Positions 26,180 to 35,139 of a stretch of DNA of 64,000 nt are shown piece after piece. The notes below the pieces were generated by a model. That model saw only the letters and a list, made by a program, of their open reading frames with translations, ran no database searches and was not told the origin of the DNA. The translations under genes and the position numbers were made by a program. The DNA comes from Exiguobacterium sp. s124 (GTDB taxonomy: Bacteria; Bacillota; Bacilli; Exiguobacteriales; Exiguobacteriaceae): contig NZ_JACSKH010000001.1 in NCBI RefSeq assembly GCF_018617485.1, positions 744,001 to 808,000 of the forward strand, read 5' to 3'. Positions within the stretch are counted from its first letter, which is position 1; each line of letters begins with the position of its first letter.

Positions 26180-26819
26180 TGGCGCACGTGGGGGCTGGGT
26201 ACGCATCACATACGATAGCATTTCTTTATGCTTGACGATTTCAGAAACGCTAGAAGAGTTGTTTATTGACGGTGCCATGCATTTTGTGGATATGCCAAAA
26301 GATTTAGGGACGGTCGACCAACCGAGTCGAGCATGCGACGCTTGGATGCGGAGTCAACTTGTAGAGCGGAAGTCTTCCGTCTTTACCCCGCCGATTCAAG
26401 AAGTGCTTCATGAATCGACATACGAGGAAGCGAATGAAAAAAGTCGGACGCTAATCAGTAAAGGGATCAGCAAACAGGCGTGGAATTTAGTCCCGCGTAT
26501 CCGTGAGTTCCAACAAGTGGAGGTTGAGAACGTTTATGAGTCTCATCCGGAGGTCTGTTTCTCGGTCATGATGGGGCATGAGGCAAGTCATTCGAAAAAG
26601 ACAGCCGAAGGTCAGGATGAGCGAATCGAGTTACTTCGAAAGTACTCGAAAAGTTCTCCATGGAAATGGAAGATGTCGAACGTCCAAGTAGACGATATAA
26701 TCGATGCTTGTATTTTGGCAGTAGCCGCCTATGAAGCGGGAACAAGTGGTCTTTCGTTACACCCGGCTGAAGCGAACGAACGGATAGTAGCTGTACCTCA
26801 AATGAAAGAAGAGCGATGA
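26160..26819 (+). CDS. DUF429 protein (predicted RNase H-fold nuclease)
   Basis: A 219-residue DUF429 protein. The N-terminal G-I-D-G-A-R-G-G-W motif, the later E-S-H-P-E segment (about residue 130) and the D-D-I-I-D-A near residue 184 are the family's conserved acidic positions, consistent with an RNase H-like fold. Biochemical function is not established. AGGAGG lies 6 bases before the ATG. The 3' end forms part of a terminator shared with the convergent gene. Confidence 0.82.
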   Translation: MVGVGIDGARGGWVRITYDSISLCLTISETLEELFIDGAMHFVDMPKDLGTVDQPSRACDAWMRSQLVERKSSVFTPPIQEVLHESTYEEANEKSRTLISKGISKQAWNLVPRIREFQQVEVENVYESHPEVCFSVMMGHEASHSKKTAEGQDERIELLRKYSKSSPWKWKMSNVQVDDIIDACILAVAAYEAGTSGLSLHPAEANERIVAVPQMKEER

Positions 26820-26843
26820 AATGTTGATTTCATCGCTCTTTTG
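26811..26843. terminator. Bidirectional terminator overlapping two stop codons
   Basis: GAGCGATGAAAT pairs with ATTTCATCGCTC over a 4-base loop; TTTT follows. The stem covers the last codons of the DUF429 gene and of the convergent transporter gene. Confidence 0.82.
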
Positions 26844-27963
26844 CTGTCGTGGCAGACGGTCCGACGATGAACCGCCAAATATAGTGAAAAACTTTGGCGT
26901 TGTATACAGCCTTTAACAGTACGGCGAGCACTGGGCCTAAGATAAAGCCAAATACACCGAATAGTTTTAGGCCGACAAAAATCGAGATGAGTGCGGCAAG
27001 CGGGTTCAACCCGATATGGGAACCGACAATCTTTGGTTCGGCCAGGTTTCGCTGAACGATGACGATGATATATAGCACAACCAACCCAATGGCGACGAAC
27101 CAGTCACCTGATATTGCGGCATAGGCGGCCCATGGAATGAGTAGCGTTCCGACGCCCAAATATGGCAATAGGTCGAAGAATCCCGCAAGTAAGGCAAATG
27201 AAAGCGGGTTGTCGACTCGGAGAATGAACATACCGACCAACACGATTCCGAACGTGATGGAGATGAGTGTAAGTTGTGCTCGGACGTAACCGAATAGTGC
27301 GGACTTCAAGTTAATCATCACTTCCTCGAACTCTTTAAAGCCTTTACGTTTATTGAGTCGATTGAGTGAGGTCACGTAGGACGGCCAGTCTTTTGTGATA
27401 AAGAACCAGGCGAGCACAATGACGACAACGAGCAGCAGGACAAGAGGGAGTGCCGCCAACATGTTTTGTAGCACACTAGCAACACTGCGAGATAACACAC
27501 CGATTGCTGCTGCGAGTTGAACGCCGAGTTCTGTAATGCCGCCTTCTAATGAAGTCGTCTGTCCAGGATTCAACTGTTGATAGCTCTCGTACGCGTCATT
27601 GATGAGTGGTGCAATTTTTTCATTGAATAGCCGTTGGACGTATTCGGTGAACGTTTGGATTTGTTTAGGAAGTCTTTCCGCTGCGACTGTCGCATAGTGG
27701 ATCAATTGGATGATGACGATGGTGATGATGCCGATGACGATGCTAAGGACGAACAATAAGGAAATAAGTGTTCCGAGTGCTCGCGGCATATTGGTTTTTC
27801 GTTCAAAAAAATTGACGAGTGGGACCGTCAAGAGAGATAAGAGTAAGGCAAAGACGAACGGGTACGTATATTCGAAGAGGATGTTCAATACCCACGTAAC
27901 CAAAAATAAGCCGATTACGACGAGCACGAACCGAAGCAGTTGCCAAAGTCTTACCGAAGACAT
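26830..27963 (-). CDS. AI-2E family transporter, YtvI-like
   Basis: A 377-residue membrane protein of the AI-2E transporter superfamily, closest to the YtvI branch (named for sporulation in Bacillus, though such proteins also occur in non-spore formers). About eight hydrophobic segments are visible; the C-terminal half has the conserved L-A-G-F-F-D-L-L-P-Y-L-G and G-L-N-P-L-A-A-L-I-S. The substrate is unknown; some relatives export small solutes or act as Na+/H+ antiporters. Confidence 0.85.
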   Translation of the reverse strand: MSSVRLWQLLRFVLVVIGLFLVTWVLNILFEYTYPFVFALLLSLLTVPLVNFFERKTNMPRALGTLISLLFVLSIVIGIITIVIIQLIHYATVAAERLPKQIQTFTEYVQRLFNEKIAPLINDAYESYQQLNPGQTTSLEGGITELGVQLAAAIGVLSRSVASVLQNMLAALPLVLLLVVVIVLAWFFITKDWPSYVTSLNRLNKRKGFKEFEEVMINLKSALFGYVRAQLTLISITFGIVLVGMFILRVDNPLSFALLAGFFDLLPYLGVGTLLIPWAAYAAISGDWFVAIGLVVLYIIVIVQRNLAEPKIVGSHIGLNPLAALISIFVGLKLFGVFGFILGPVLAVLLKAVYNAKVFHYIWRFIVGPSATTAKER

Positions 27964-28048
27964 GAAAAACCCACCCTTTCCGGACAGTTAGATTGAGCAT
28001 AGTATATCATGTAGACGGTAAATAAAGCAGAAAGATAGGTGAATGAAC

Positions 28049-28837
28049 ATGAGAGAGATTCAACAAAAGATTGATGCGATGATCCTTCATTTGGGTGGCT
28101 ACTGGAGACCGTTATCGGGTCTCGCGCGATTGTTAGAAGAAGTCGGAGAAGTTGGGGGCGCGTTGCGGAAAGGAACAGCGGATGAGCTAAAAGAAGAGTT
28201 GCTCGATGTGCTTGTCATTTCCACGTGTCTCGCAAACCAGTATGCCATCTCACTCCAACAACCAGAAGTGAATGGAGGGGAAGTGACGAAAGAACAGCTA
28301 TATTTCCAAATCGTAGAAGAGGCGGGCGAAGTGGCACGGATATTGAATGCGTACGAAGGGGATAAAAAGCTAAAGCCGAATCGTCAAGGCGAGTCATTGC
28401 AACTGCATATCGAACAATTACAACGTGCCGTGATTTCTTTAGGGGAGCAATGTAACTTTGAATTGTTTGACTCGTTATATGCGTTGATTGATGAAAAGTC
28501 GACACGTGACTTCGGGCGATTCGATCACACGCCAGATCCGATTACGGAAGATTCTGTTCGAAGTTATCTAAAATATCAATCGGGAAGATATTGGGGCGGA
28601 ATTGAGCCTAAACCTTTTGAGGCGATTGGCCGATATATTAGACGTGAAAGTCATTTGCTGCGTTTCTTAAAAATCGCTCCGTTTGAGGGCTTAGACGGCT
28701 TTGTTATTAAATTGGACCGAAATGGAATGATTTTTAAAAACCTACAAAACGACTTACAACTTCCTAGTCACTTTGAAGTGGAAATCGAGTCGTTTGGTTG
28801 TCAAAAATATATTGTCATTCGTCCATTATCTCAATAA
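28049..28837 (+). CDS. Tandem MazG-like protein with unknown C-terminal domain
   Basis: A 262-residue protein. Residues about 1-68 form a MazG-type NTP pyrophosphohydrolase half with the acidic set E30, E31, E34, E50 and D53. Residues about 80-150 repeat the fold (V-E-E-A-G-E-V-A at 89-96), but the partner E-X2-D is lost (E-Q-L-Q at about 122). Residues about 155-262 match nothing I recognise. The ATG at 28049 follows AGGTG; one at 28043 is too close. House-cleaning of odd nucleotides is the likely role by family; the second half may be structural. The 3' third is AT-richer than neighbours. Confidence 0.72.
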   Translation: MREIQQKIDAMILHLGGYWRPLSGLARLLEEVGEVGGALRKGTADELKEELLDVLVISTCLANQYAISLQQPEVNGGEVTKEQLYFQIVEEAGEVARILNAYEGDKKLKPNRQGESLQLHIEQLQRAVISLGEQCNFELFDSLYALIDEKSTRDFGRFDHTPDPITEDSVRSYLKYQSGRYWGGIEPKPFEAIGRYIRRESHLLRFLKIAPFEGLDGFVIKLDRNGMIFKNLQNDLQLPSHFEVEIESFGCQKYIVIRPLSQ

Positions 28838-28849
28838 ATTCACAAAAGT

Positions 28850-28872
28850 GATAAATCATTTATCTCTTTTTC
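28850..28872 (+). terminator. Weak terminator or AT-rich palindrome
   Basis: GATAAATCATTTATC is a perfect 15-base palindrome followed by TCTTTTTC. It may end the MazG-like transcript or act as an operator for the amidase gene. Confidence 0.4.
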
Positions 28873-28958
28873 TAAAAAGGAAGTATCGACCATTTATATA
28901 TTTGTTACTATATCTCTAACAACCATTGTCAATTGCTTTCAATGAAAGGAAAAAGAAG

Positions 28959-31082
28959 ATGAAAAAGAAAATTTTCACATTTGTTTTGTCGATATTTATT
29001 GTCTTTGCAAGCTTAGGAATGAACCAAGTTGAAGCGGCCACGTACAATGGAAAAACATCTGTTAACTTGAATGTTCGTACAAAACCCGCCTTGAGCGGAA
29101 AGGTGTACACGACTTTGAAGAAAAACAGTACGGTGAATTACTCAAACTACAACAGTTCGTGGGTAAAGATCTATTTAAAAGGAAAAACGTATTATGCCTC
29201 AAAACGTTATGTCGTTCCGACCAAAACCATTCAAAAGAAGGCAACGTCAACTGTCAAAACGACTAAAGGTGTCACGACAACAAACTTAAATATACGCACG
29301 TCCCCAAGTTTGAGTGGAAAAGTATATAAAACATTGAAGAAGAATACGAAAGTCGATTACGCGTCCCATAACTCATCGTGGGTCAAAGTCGTAATCAGCG
29401 GAAAGACATATTATGCCTCGAAGAAATATGTAAAGTCAGTAAGTACTACACCTTCTTCATCAGTAACATCTACTCCAAAAGTGTTGAAGGGCATTTTGAC
29501 GACTAATTTAAATATCCGCATGTCCCCTAGTTTAAATGGAAAAGTGTACAAGACTCTGAAGAAGAACACGAAAGTCGATTACGTGTCACACAATTCTTCG
29601 TGGGTAAAAGTCATCATCAATAAAAAAACATATTACGCTTCTAAAAACTATGTGAAACCAGTGACAGCGACAACGCCATCGACACCTTCCGCTCCAAAAG
29701 TGTCAAAAGGAATATTAACAAGTAACTTAAACATACGGACGTCCCCTAGTTTGAGTGGGAAAGTGTATAAGACATTGAAGAAGAACACGAAGGTCGATTA
29801 CGCACCGCATAACTCATCATGGGTTAAAGTGATTATTAGCAAGAAAACATATTATGCGTCTAAAACATACATCAAACCTGTCACGACAGAAGCGAAAGTT
29901 ACAAAAGTAACCGGTTATGCGAAAGAGCCTTTGAAGCTTTACAGCAAAGTAGACCAAAATTCAACGGTCATCAAAACGTTGCCAGGCAAGGAAGCTTTTA
30001 CTTATAGTAAGCATAATTCAGATTGGTCGATTGTCTATATAGGTACAAAAACATATTACACTCTTACCAAATGGATCACGGCTGGAAAAGTTCCGGCAGA
30101 AAAACCGCTTGAGGAAAAATATCAAGGCTACGCCATCCAAACACTCGCTCTGTATGATAGTGGGTCAGAAAGTGCATCTATTACAAAAGAGCTCCAAAGA
30201 CATGAGACTTTAACGTACAGTAAAGTGGATGAGAAGTGGGTAAAAGTTTATATTGGATCGATCGTATATTATGCTGAAGCAAAAAAAGTTGCTCTTGGAA
30301 AACCGGGTATCGATTCACTTGGCGTTGTTTATGTGAACGTCCCGGGAGACGTACTCAATGTTCGTGAATCTGCTTCGGTGAGCTCGAAACAGTTAGGAGC
30401 ATTGAAACATGCAACTGAAGTTGAATATTATGCTACTGAGAACGGATTCCATAAAATTAAATTTAACGGACAATTTGCATATATTTCTTCAGGATTCGTC
30501 AAGACGACAAAACCAGCTGATTTATCAAGTGCAGTTATCATTCTCGATCCTGGACATGGTGGTAAAGATCCCGGGGCTGTTAATGGGTCTCTATATGAAA
30601 AAACGATTGTACTGGACGTAACAAAACGTACGGAAGCGTACCTCCGTTCGAAGTATAACTATACAGTTCGCCTGACACGTTCGACAGATGTCTATTTGAC
30701 TCTTGAACAACGTGTAGCTGCGGCCAAGTCGCTACGTGGCAATTTGTTCGTGAGCATGCACGTCAACGCAGCAGGTTCATCAGCAGCAAGAGGGATAGAA
30801 ACATATTATTCAACACGTTCAGCCCACAGTGCACGTAGTCGTGTGCTGGCTACAAACATTCAAAGCAATCTAGCTAGTAAGATGAGCGGGATGTCGAATC
30901 GGGGCGTGAAGACGGCAAACTATCATGTCATCACCTATAATACGATGCCATCTGCGCTCGTTGAACTTGGATTCATTTCTTCTCCGACGGATTTGACTTA
31001 TCTTCGCAGTGACGCATCTCGCCAGCGTATGGCAGAAGGTGTTGCGGAAGGAATCGCTAAATACGTACAAACCTATCATTGA
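28959..31082 (+). CDS. Secreted N-acetylmuramoyl-L-alanine amidase with seven SH3b repeats
   Basis: A 707-residue secreted wall hydrolase. Signal peptide ends near V-E-A (residue about 27). Seven SH3b-like repeats fill residues about 28-525; the first four are closely alike (N-L-N-I-R-T-S-P-S-L-S-G-K-V-Y), the last three diverged. The C-terminal amidase_3 domain (about 528-705) has zinc ligands in D-P-G-H-G-G, the following glutamate in L-Y-E-K-T, and S-M-H-V-N, plus the catalytic E in A-L-V-E-L-G. It cleaves the stem peptide from MurNAc. AAAGGA sits 8 bases before the ATG at 28959. Confidence 0.94.
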   Translation: MKKKIFTFVLSIFIVFASLGMNQVEAATYNGKTSVNLNVRTKPALSGKVYTTLKKNSTVNYSNYNSSWVKIYLKGKTYYASKRYVVPTKTIQKKATSTVKTTKGVTTTNLNIRTSPSLSGKVYKTLKKNTKVDYASHNSSWVKVVISGKTYYASKKYVKSVSTTPSSSVTSTPKVLKGILTTNLNIRMSPSLNGKVYKTLKKNTKVDYVSHNSSWVKVIINKKTYYASKNYVKPVTATTPSTPSAPKVSKGILTSNLNIRTSPSLSGKVYKTLKKNTKVDYAPHNSSWVKVIISKKTYYASKTYIKPVTTEAKVTKVTGYAKEPLKLYSKVDQNSTVIKTLPGKEAFTYSKHNSDWSIVYIGTKTYYTLTKWITAGKVPAEKPLEEKYQGYAIQTLALYDSGSESASITKELQRHETLTYSKVDEKWVKVYIGSIVYYAEAKKVALGKPGIDSLGVVYVNVPGDVLNVRESASVSSKQLGALKHATEVEYYATENGFHKIKFNGQFAYISSGFVKTTKPADLSSAVIILDPGHGGKDPGAVNGSLYEKTIVLDVTKRTEAYLRSKYNYTVRLTRSTDVYLTLEQRVAAAKSLRGNLFVSMHVNAAGSSAARGIETYYSTRSAHSARSRVLATNIQSNLASKMSGMSNRGVKTANYHVITYNTMPSALVELGFISSPTDLTYLRSDASRQRMAEGVAEGIAKYVQTYH
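29265..29880 (+). repeat. Near-identical SH3b coding repeats
   Basis: Three coding units of roughly 165-180 bases (starting near 29265, 29485 and 29699) are nearly identical over most of their length and are joined by Ser/Thr/Pro linkers. A fourth, earlier unit is less alike. The likeness at DNA level suggests recent unit duplication or gene conversion. Confidence 0.8.
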
Positions 31083-31086
31083 TTCG

Positions 31087-31119
31087 AAAACCTTAGACAA
31101 TCCTGTCTAAGGTTTTTTG
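31087..31119 (+). terminator. Terminator after the amidase gene
   Basis: AAAACCTTAGACA pairs with TGTCTAAGGTTTT, followed by more T. Confidence 0.9.
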
Positions 31120-31126
31120 TTGCATC

Positions 31127-31157
31127 AAAAAAACCGAACCTCGTAAAGGTTCGGTTT
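31127..31157 (-). terminator. Terminator after nrdF
   Basis: On the minus strand AAACCGAACC pairs with GGTTCGGTTT and runs into a T-tract. Confidence 0.88.
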
Positions 31158-31167
31158 ACAGATGATC

Positions 31168-32208
31168 TTACAAGTCGTCGAAACCGTTCGCGTCTGTCAC
31201 TTTCGCATACGAACGCGATTTCTGTTCAAAGAAATCAGATTTCGTTGCGTTGAGGGAGTCGTCTGAATACGCACGAATCCATGGCATGACATCTTCATCG
31301 TATCCTTCATACAAGTCATTCAGACCGATTACGCGTAAGCGTTTGTTTGCCAAGTATTTAACGTAATCACGCATCTCACTGACGTCGAGTCCGTCGAGGT
31401 CGCGAAGTACGTACTCGCACCATTCGATCTCGAGGTCGACGGCCTCTGCCATCGTATCGTATACGAACTGGCTGAACTGCCCGTCTGCATCGATCTTTGG
31501 ATTTTCCGTCAACACGGCACGGAGCAACTGGCTGATGAAGTATGAGTGCTGCATCTCGTCACGCTGAATGTAACTGATCATCGTTGACGTACCGACCATC
31601 TTTTGATGACGGGCAAGGTTATAGAAGTAGGCAAATCCGGAATAGAAGTTGATGCCTTCTAAAATAACTGAGGCAACGAGTGATTTAGCGAAATTCTCCG
31701 CATTTGGCGTGTCGCGGAACTCTTCATATAAGTCTAGGATGAATTGGTTACGTTTCATGACCATCTCGTCATCTTTCGCAATGTCAAAGATGCGATTTTG
31801 TTCGGCGAGTGGGACAAGGCTTGATAAAACGTAACTGTACGATTGGTTGTGTACGACTTCCTGTTGTGCGATGACGGCGAGTACCGCGTGCACGGATGAA
31901 TCTGATGAGAACATCGACGATTCGAGAATGTATCGTGTCTGGACAGAATCGAGAATCGATAAGAGACCGATGATCCGTTTGAACGCGTCTTGTTCACGTT
32001 CCGTCAGCTGCGGCCACTGTTGCATATCTTTAGACATCGAGATCTCATCTGGAATCCAAAAGTTTGAAAGCAATTGTTTGTAAATCGTATAGAACTGAGG
32101 GTACGCGATATCGTTCCAGTTCACGATTGAACTTGTTTCGCCACCGATGATGGCCGTTGCCCGGTTAGGATGTTTGGGCGACAATAATTTGATTTTCTGA
32201 ATCGACAT
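31168..32208 (-). CDS. nrdF: Class I ribonucleotide reductase beta (radical) subunit
   Basis: A 346-residue RNR small subunit. The metal and radical positions are all present: D87, E117, H120, the candidate radical Y124, E184, E218 and H221, with spacings matching E. coli NrdB (E-X2-H then Y four on; E to E 34). It holds the dimetal-tyrosyl cofactor for the alpha subunit. GAAGGAG precedes the ATG at 32208, and the first 44 bases overlap the flavodoxin gene, so translation is probably coupled. Whether it should be named NrdB or NrdF depends on the subclass, which I cannot fix by eye. Confidence 0.92.
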   Translation of the reverse strand: MSIQKIKLLSPKHPNRATAIIGGETSSIVNWNDIAYPQFYTIYKQLLSNFWIPDEISMSKDMQQWPQLTEREQDAFKRIIGLLSILDSVQTRYILESSMFSSDSSVHAVLAVIAQQEVVHNQSYSYVLSSLVPLAEQNRIFDIAKDDEMVMKRNQFILDLYEEFRDTPNAENFAKSLVASVILEGINFYSGFAYFYNLARHQKMVGTSTMISYIQRDEMQHSYFISQLLRAVLTENPKIDADGQFSQFVYDTMAEAVDLEIEWCEYVLRDLDGLDVSEMRDYVKYLANKRLRVIGLNDLYEGYDEDVMPWIRAYSDDSLNATKSDFFEQKSRSYAKVTDANGFDDL

Positions 32209-32671
32209 GGTGCATGACTCCTTCTTCTACATTCTGAGCCATCCGTTCTGCCCAGTGCTGGACGTTGAACGGTTGGTTACGAGGTGACTGCTCGATTTTG
32301 AGCAATTCACCGGCGAGCGGGATTCCGTATTTTGAAAGGTGATACGCCATTTCATCGACGGCTCGACAGAAGTGAACAAACATTTTGTCACCTGTCCCAA
32401 ATACCGCTGCCTGACGAATCGGTACATTCAATTCCTTCAGGACGAGGCGGAATGTGTCTTTCATTTCGTCCGGTAGGATACCGTCTGCCCATGTGTAGGA
32501 CCCGAAATAGACGAGGTCGCACGAAGCGAGAGATCGAGCTTCCCGATACCCGACCCGATCGGCATCGTAGCGGACGACGTGGTCGCCGCGATGATGGTGG
32601 GTCGACTCGATGAGCGTTGCCACTTCTTCCGTGTTTCCGCTCATCGAATGACAAATGATTGCAATGTTCAT
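32165..32671 (-). CDS. Flavodoxin in the RNR operon (NrdI position)
   Basis: A 168-residue flavodoxin. The FMN phosphate loop S-M-S-G-N-T-E-E-V-A lies at residues about 9-18, and F-G-S-Y-T-W-A-D-G near residue 58 is the typical flavin-flanking loop. It is longer than NrdI (usually about 120-150 residues) and has the standard flavodoxin loop, so it is a true flavodoxin standing where nrdI stands in class Ib operons. It may activate or repair the metal-radical cofactor or donate electrons. The ATG at 32671 follows AAAGGTGG; its 3' end overlaps nrdF. Confidence 0.85.
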   Translation of the reverse strand: MNIAIICHSMSGNTEEVATLIESTHHHRGDHVVRYDADRVGYREARSLASCDLVYFGSYTWADGILPDEMKDTFRLVLKELNVPIRQAAVFGTGDKMFVHFCRAVDEMAYHLSKYGIPLAGELLKIEQSPRNQPFNVQHWAERMAQNVEEGVMHHVDSENQIIVAQTS

Positions 32672-32720
32672 GTCGTAAACCACCTTTCTTAAAAACGGAC
32701 AAATTTGTTATCTAATCTGT

Positions 32721-34988
32721 TTATGAGGCACAAGACTCACATTCATCCACTTCAACGGTCGTTGAACGTGTGTAGTAAATCGATTTCATGCCGAGAGACC
32801 AAGCTTCTAGGTGCATCGCAAGAAGCTCTGTCGCTTTCACATCGTTCTTGACGTACAAGTTAAAGCTGATCGCTTGGTCGATGTGACGTTGACGCGATGC
32901 GTTCTGACGGATGCTCCACAATTGATCGACTTCGAAAGCAGATTTATAGAACCAGTTCGTCTCAGGTGTCAAATCAGGCACTGTGACCGGGATTTTATAG
33001 TTCTTCTTCTCTTCCGAATAGACTTTCTTGTAAACCGGGTCAATCGAAGCAGTACTACCGGCGATGATTGCAGTCGAAGAGTTCGGCGCGACAGCCATCA
33101 TATAGGCGTTACGGACACCGTTTTGATGAACGGCTTCAGCGAGGCCGTCCCAATCCAAGTCGTCGTGCGAACGATAGTTACGGCGTTTGAAGTACTCACC
33201 TGTGTGCCATTCCGATCCTTCGAAGACACCGAATGCACCTTTTTCCTTAGCGAGTTCCATCGATGCTTGAATCGTGAGATAAGCAATCTTTTCGTAGAGT
33301 TTTTCCGCATACTGTACGGCGTCGACCGACTCCCAGCGGATTCCTTCGAGAGCGAGCAAATGATGCCATCCGAATGTACCAAGACCGACCGCACGATATT
33401 TTTGGTTTGTGATCATCGCTTGTGGCACTTCAATGGTATTTAAGTCGATGACATTGTCGAGCATACGCATTTGAACCGGGATGAGGCGTTCGAGCACGTC
33501 TGCTTTCACCGCACGGGCGAGTGCGATTGAACTCAAGTTACAGACGACGAAATCACCTGGAGTTTTTGTGATGACGATTTTCCCGTCTTGTGTGTACTCT
33601 TCTTCAATTGTCGTTGCTGACATGTTTTGTGCGATCTCTGAGCAGAGGTTCGAACTATAAATCATACCTGCGTGTTTGTTCGGGTTGGCACGGTTCACGG
33701 CGTCACGGAAGAACATATACGGTGTTCCCGTCTCAAGCTGCGAACGCATGTAACGTTTCACGAGGTCGATGGCAGGGACCGTTACGCGAGACAATTCTGG
33801 CGTGTTGACACACTCCATATACTTCTCAGTGAAGCTGCCCCCGTTCTCCGTTTCGTCAAAGTAGTCTTCGAGGCTGTAGCCCATTACCGTGCGAATCTCA
33901 TGTGGGTCGAACAAGTGCCATTCACCGCGCGCTTCGACCGTCCGCATGAAGAGGTCCGGTAAGCAGACACCCGTGAACAAGTCGTGTGTCCGAAGACGCT
34001 CATCGCCGTTATTTAACTTCGCATCTAGGAATTCAAAGATATCTTTGTGCCAAATGTCTAGATATACAGCAATCGAACCTTGGCGCATACCGAGCTGGTC
34101 AACGGAGACGGCCGTATTGTTCAGTTGTTTCATCCAAGGGAGGGCTCCGCTTGAGACGCCTTTAAATCCTTTGATGTCACTTCCACGTGAGCGGATTTTA
34201 CCGAGATAGACACCGATTCCGCCGCCACCTTTTGAAAGTGTCGCCACGTCCGTGTTGGAATCGTAAATTCCGCGAAGCGAGTCATCGACTGTATCGATAA
34301 AGCAAGAACTGAGCTGACCGTATGATTTACCAGCATTTGATAACGTCGGCGTTGCGACGGTCATGTAAAGATTTGAGAGCGCCCAGTACGCTTCTTCCAC
34401 GAGTTTGAGGCGAGTCTTTTCATCCTCTTTTTGCATGAGGGTCATCGCGATGACCATGAACCGCTCTTGTGGGAGCTCGTACAAGTTCTTTACATGATCG
34501 CGACCGAGATAACGGTCTGATAGTGTGCGAAGTCCGATATACGTGAAGAGACGGTCGCGAGACGGATCGATCAATGTCTCGAGGTGGTCCATATCTTCTT
34601 TTGAATACGTATCGAGCAGTGCTGAAGTGAAGATGCGTTTTGACGTCAACGTCTCAATCAAATGATAGAAGTTGCCGTAGCGCATCGACGCATCATAGCC
34701 ACGATTGCGTGCCGCCTCGAGATAGAGACGGTTCAAATACATCTCGGTCGCCACGAACGTCCAGTCCGGTTCTTCGGCTTTCAACATATCGAGCGCATGC
34801 ATCGTCAATAAGTCATATACTACATCTTGTGTTAGCGTCTTCGTCTCGAGCGCCCGAATCGCGCGTTCCTCGTAACGCTGTACACTTAAATGAGGATACC
34901 GTGTTTGGATAGATTGAATAAGAGAAGCGACGTCAGCAAGCGTTGGTGCCGCTGGTAGCATCGTCTCGTGATGGATAGGGGATGTCAA
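32721..34988 (-). CDS. nrdE: Class I ribonucleotide reductase alpha (catalytic) subunit
   Basis: A 755-residue RNR large subunit that reduces ribonucleotides to deoxyribonucleotides. The active-site cysteines are in Q-L-S-S-C-F-I-D and N-L-C-S-E-I, with the P-N-S-S-T-A and G-G-G-I-G-V loops; the tail C-E-S-C-A-S carries the swinging redox pair. A full N-terminal ATP cone is not evident, as in many NrdE-type subunits. The start is a TTG at 34988 behind AAAGGAG; an ATG nine codons later is possible. It is first in the operon alpha-flavodoxin-beta and has NrdR-like boxes upstream. Confidence 0.93.
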   Translation of the reverse strand: MTSPIHHETMLPAAPTLADVASLIQSIQTRYPHLSVQRYEERAIRALETKTLTQDVVYDLLTMHALDMLKAEEPDWTFVATEMYLNRLYLEAARNRGYDASMRYGNFYHLIETLTSKRIFTSALLDTYSKEDMDHLETLIDPSRDRLFTYIGLRTLSDRYLGRDHVKNLYELPQERFMVIAMTLMQKEDEKTRLKLVEEAYWALSNLYMTVATPTLSNAGKSYGQLSSCFIDTVDDSLRGIYDSNTDVATLSKGGGGIGVYLGKIRSRGSDIKGFKGVSSGALPWMKQLNNTAVSVDQLGMRQGSIAVYLDIWHKDIFEFLDAKLNNGDERLRTHDLFTGVCLPDLFMRTVEARGEWHLFDPHEIRTVMGYSLEDYFDETENGGSFTEKYMECVNTPELSRVTVPAIDLVKRYMRSQLETGTPYMFFRDAVNRANPNKHAGMIYSSNLCSEIAQNMSATTIEEEYTQDGKIVITKTPGDFVVCNLSSIALARAVKADVLERLIPVQMRMLDNVIDLNTIEVPQAMITNQKYRAVGLGTFGWHHLLALEGIRWESVDAVQYAEKLYEKIAYLTIQASMELAKEKGAFGVFEGSEWHTGEYFKRRNYRSHDDLDWDGLAEAVHQNGVRNAYMMAVAPNSSTAIIAGSTASIDPVYKKVYSEEKKNYKIPVTVPDLTPETNWFYKSAFEVDQLWSIRQNASRQRHIDQAISFNLYVKNDVKATELLAMHLEAWSLGMKSIYYTRSTTVEVDECESCAS

Positions 34989-35028
34989 AATCGATCACTC
35001 CTTTAATAGATGTAGACGTTATGAAAGT

Positions 35029-35056
35029 ATAATAAGAACTTCCTAACCTGTCACAA
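35029..35056 (-). promoter_or_regulatory. RNR operon promoter
   Basis: On the minus strand -35 TTGTGA (35051-35056) and -10 TATTAT (35029-35034) are 16 bases apart; leader about 35 bases. Confidence 0.5.
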
Positions 35057-35083
35057 TAATGTATCAACGCTCAAAATAGCTGT

Positions 35084-35139
35084 TAACTATATATTGACAC
35101 ATTTTTATCTTTTTAATCATAAAACACCTATATTTAGTT
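35084..35139 (-). promoter_or_regulatory. Pair of NrdR-like boxes
   Basis: Core CTATATATTG at 35087-35096 matches the NrdR core CWATATATWG exactly; CTATATTTAG at 35128-35137 differs by one base. The centres are 41 bases apart, about four helical turns, as cooperative NrdR binding would require. Both lie just upstream of the RNR promoter. Confidence 0.68.

Noticed and set aside
29265-29880. Regular repeats that could suggest a CRISPR array
   Set aside because: The repeats are long, in frame and encode SH3b domains; there are no unique spacers of constant length and no cas genes.
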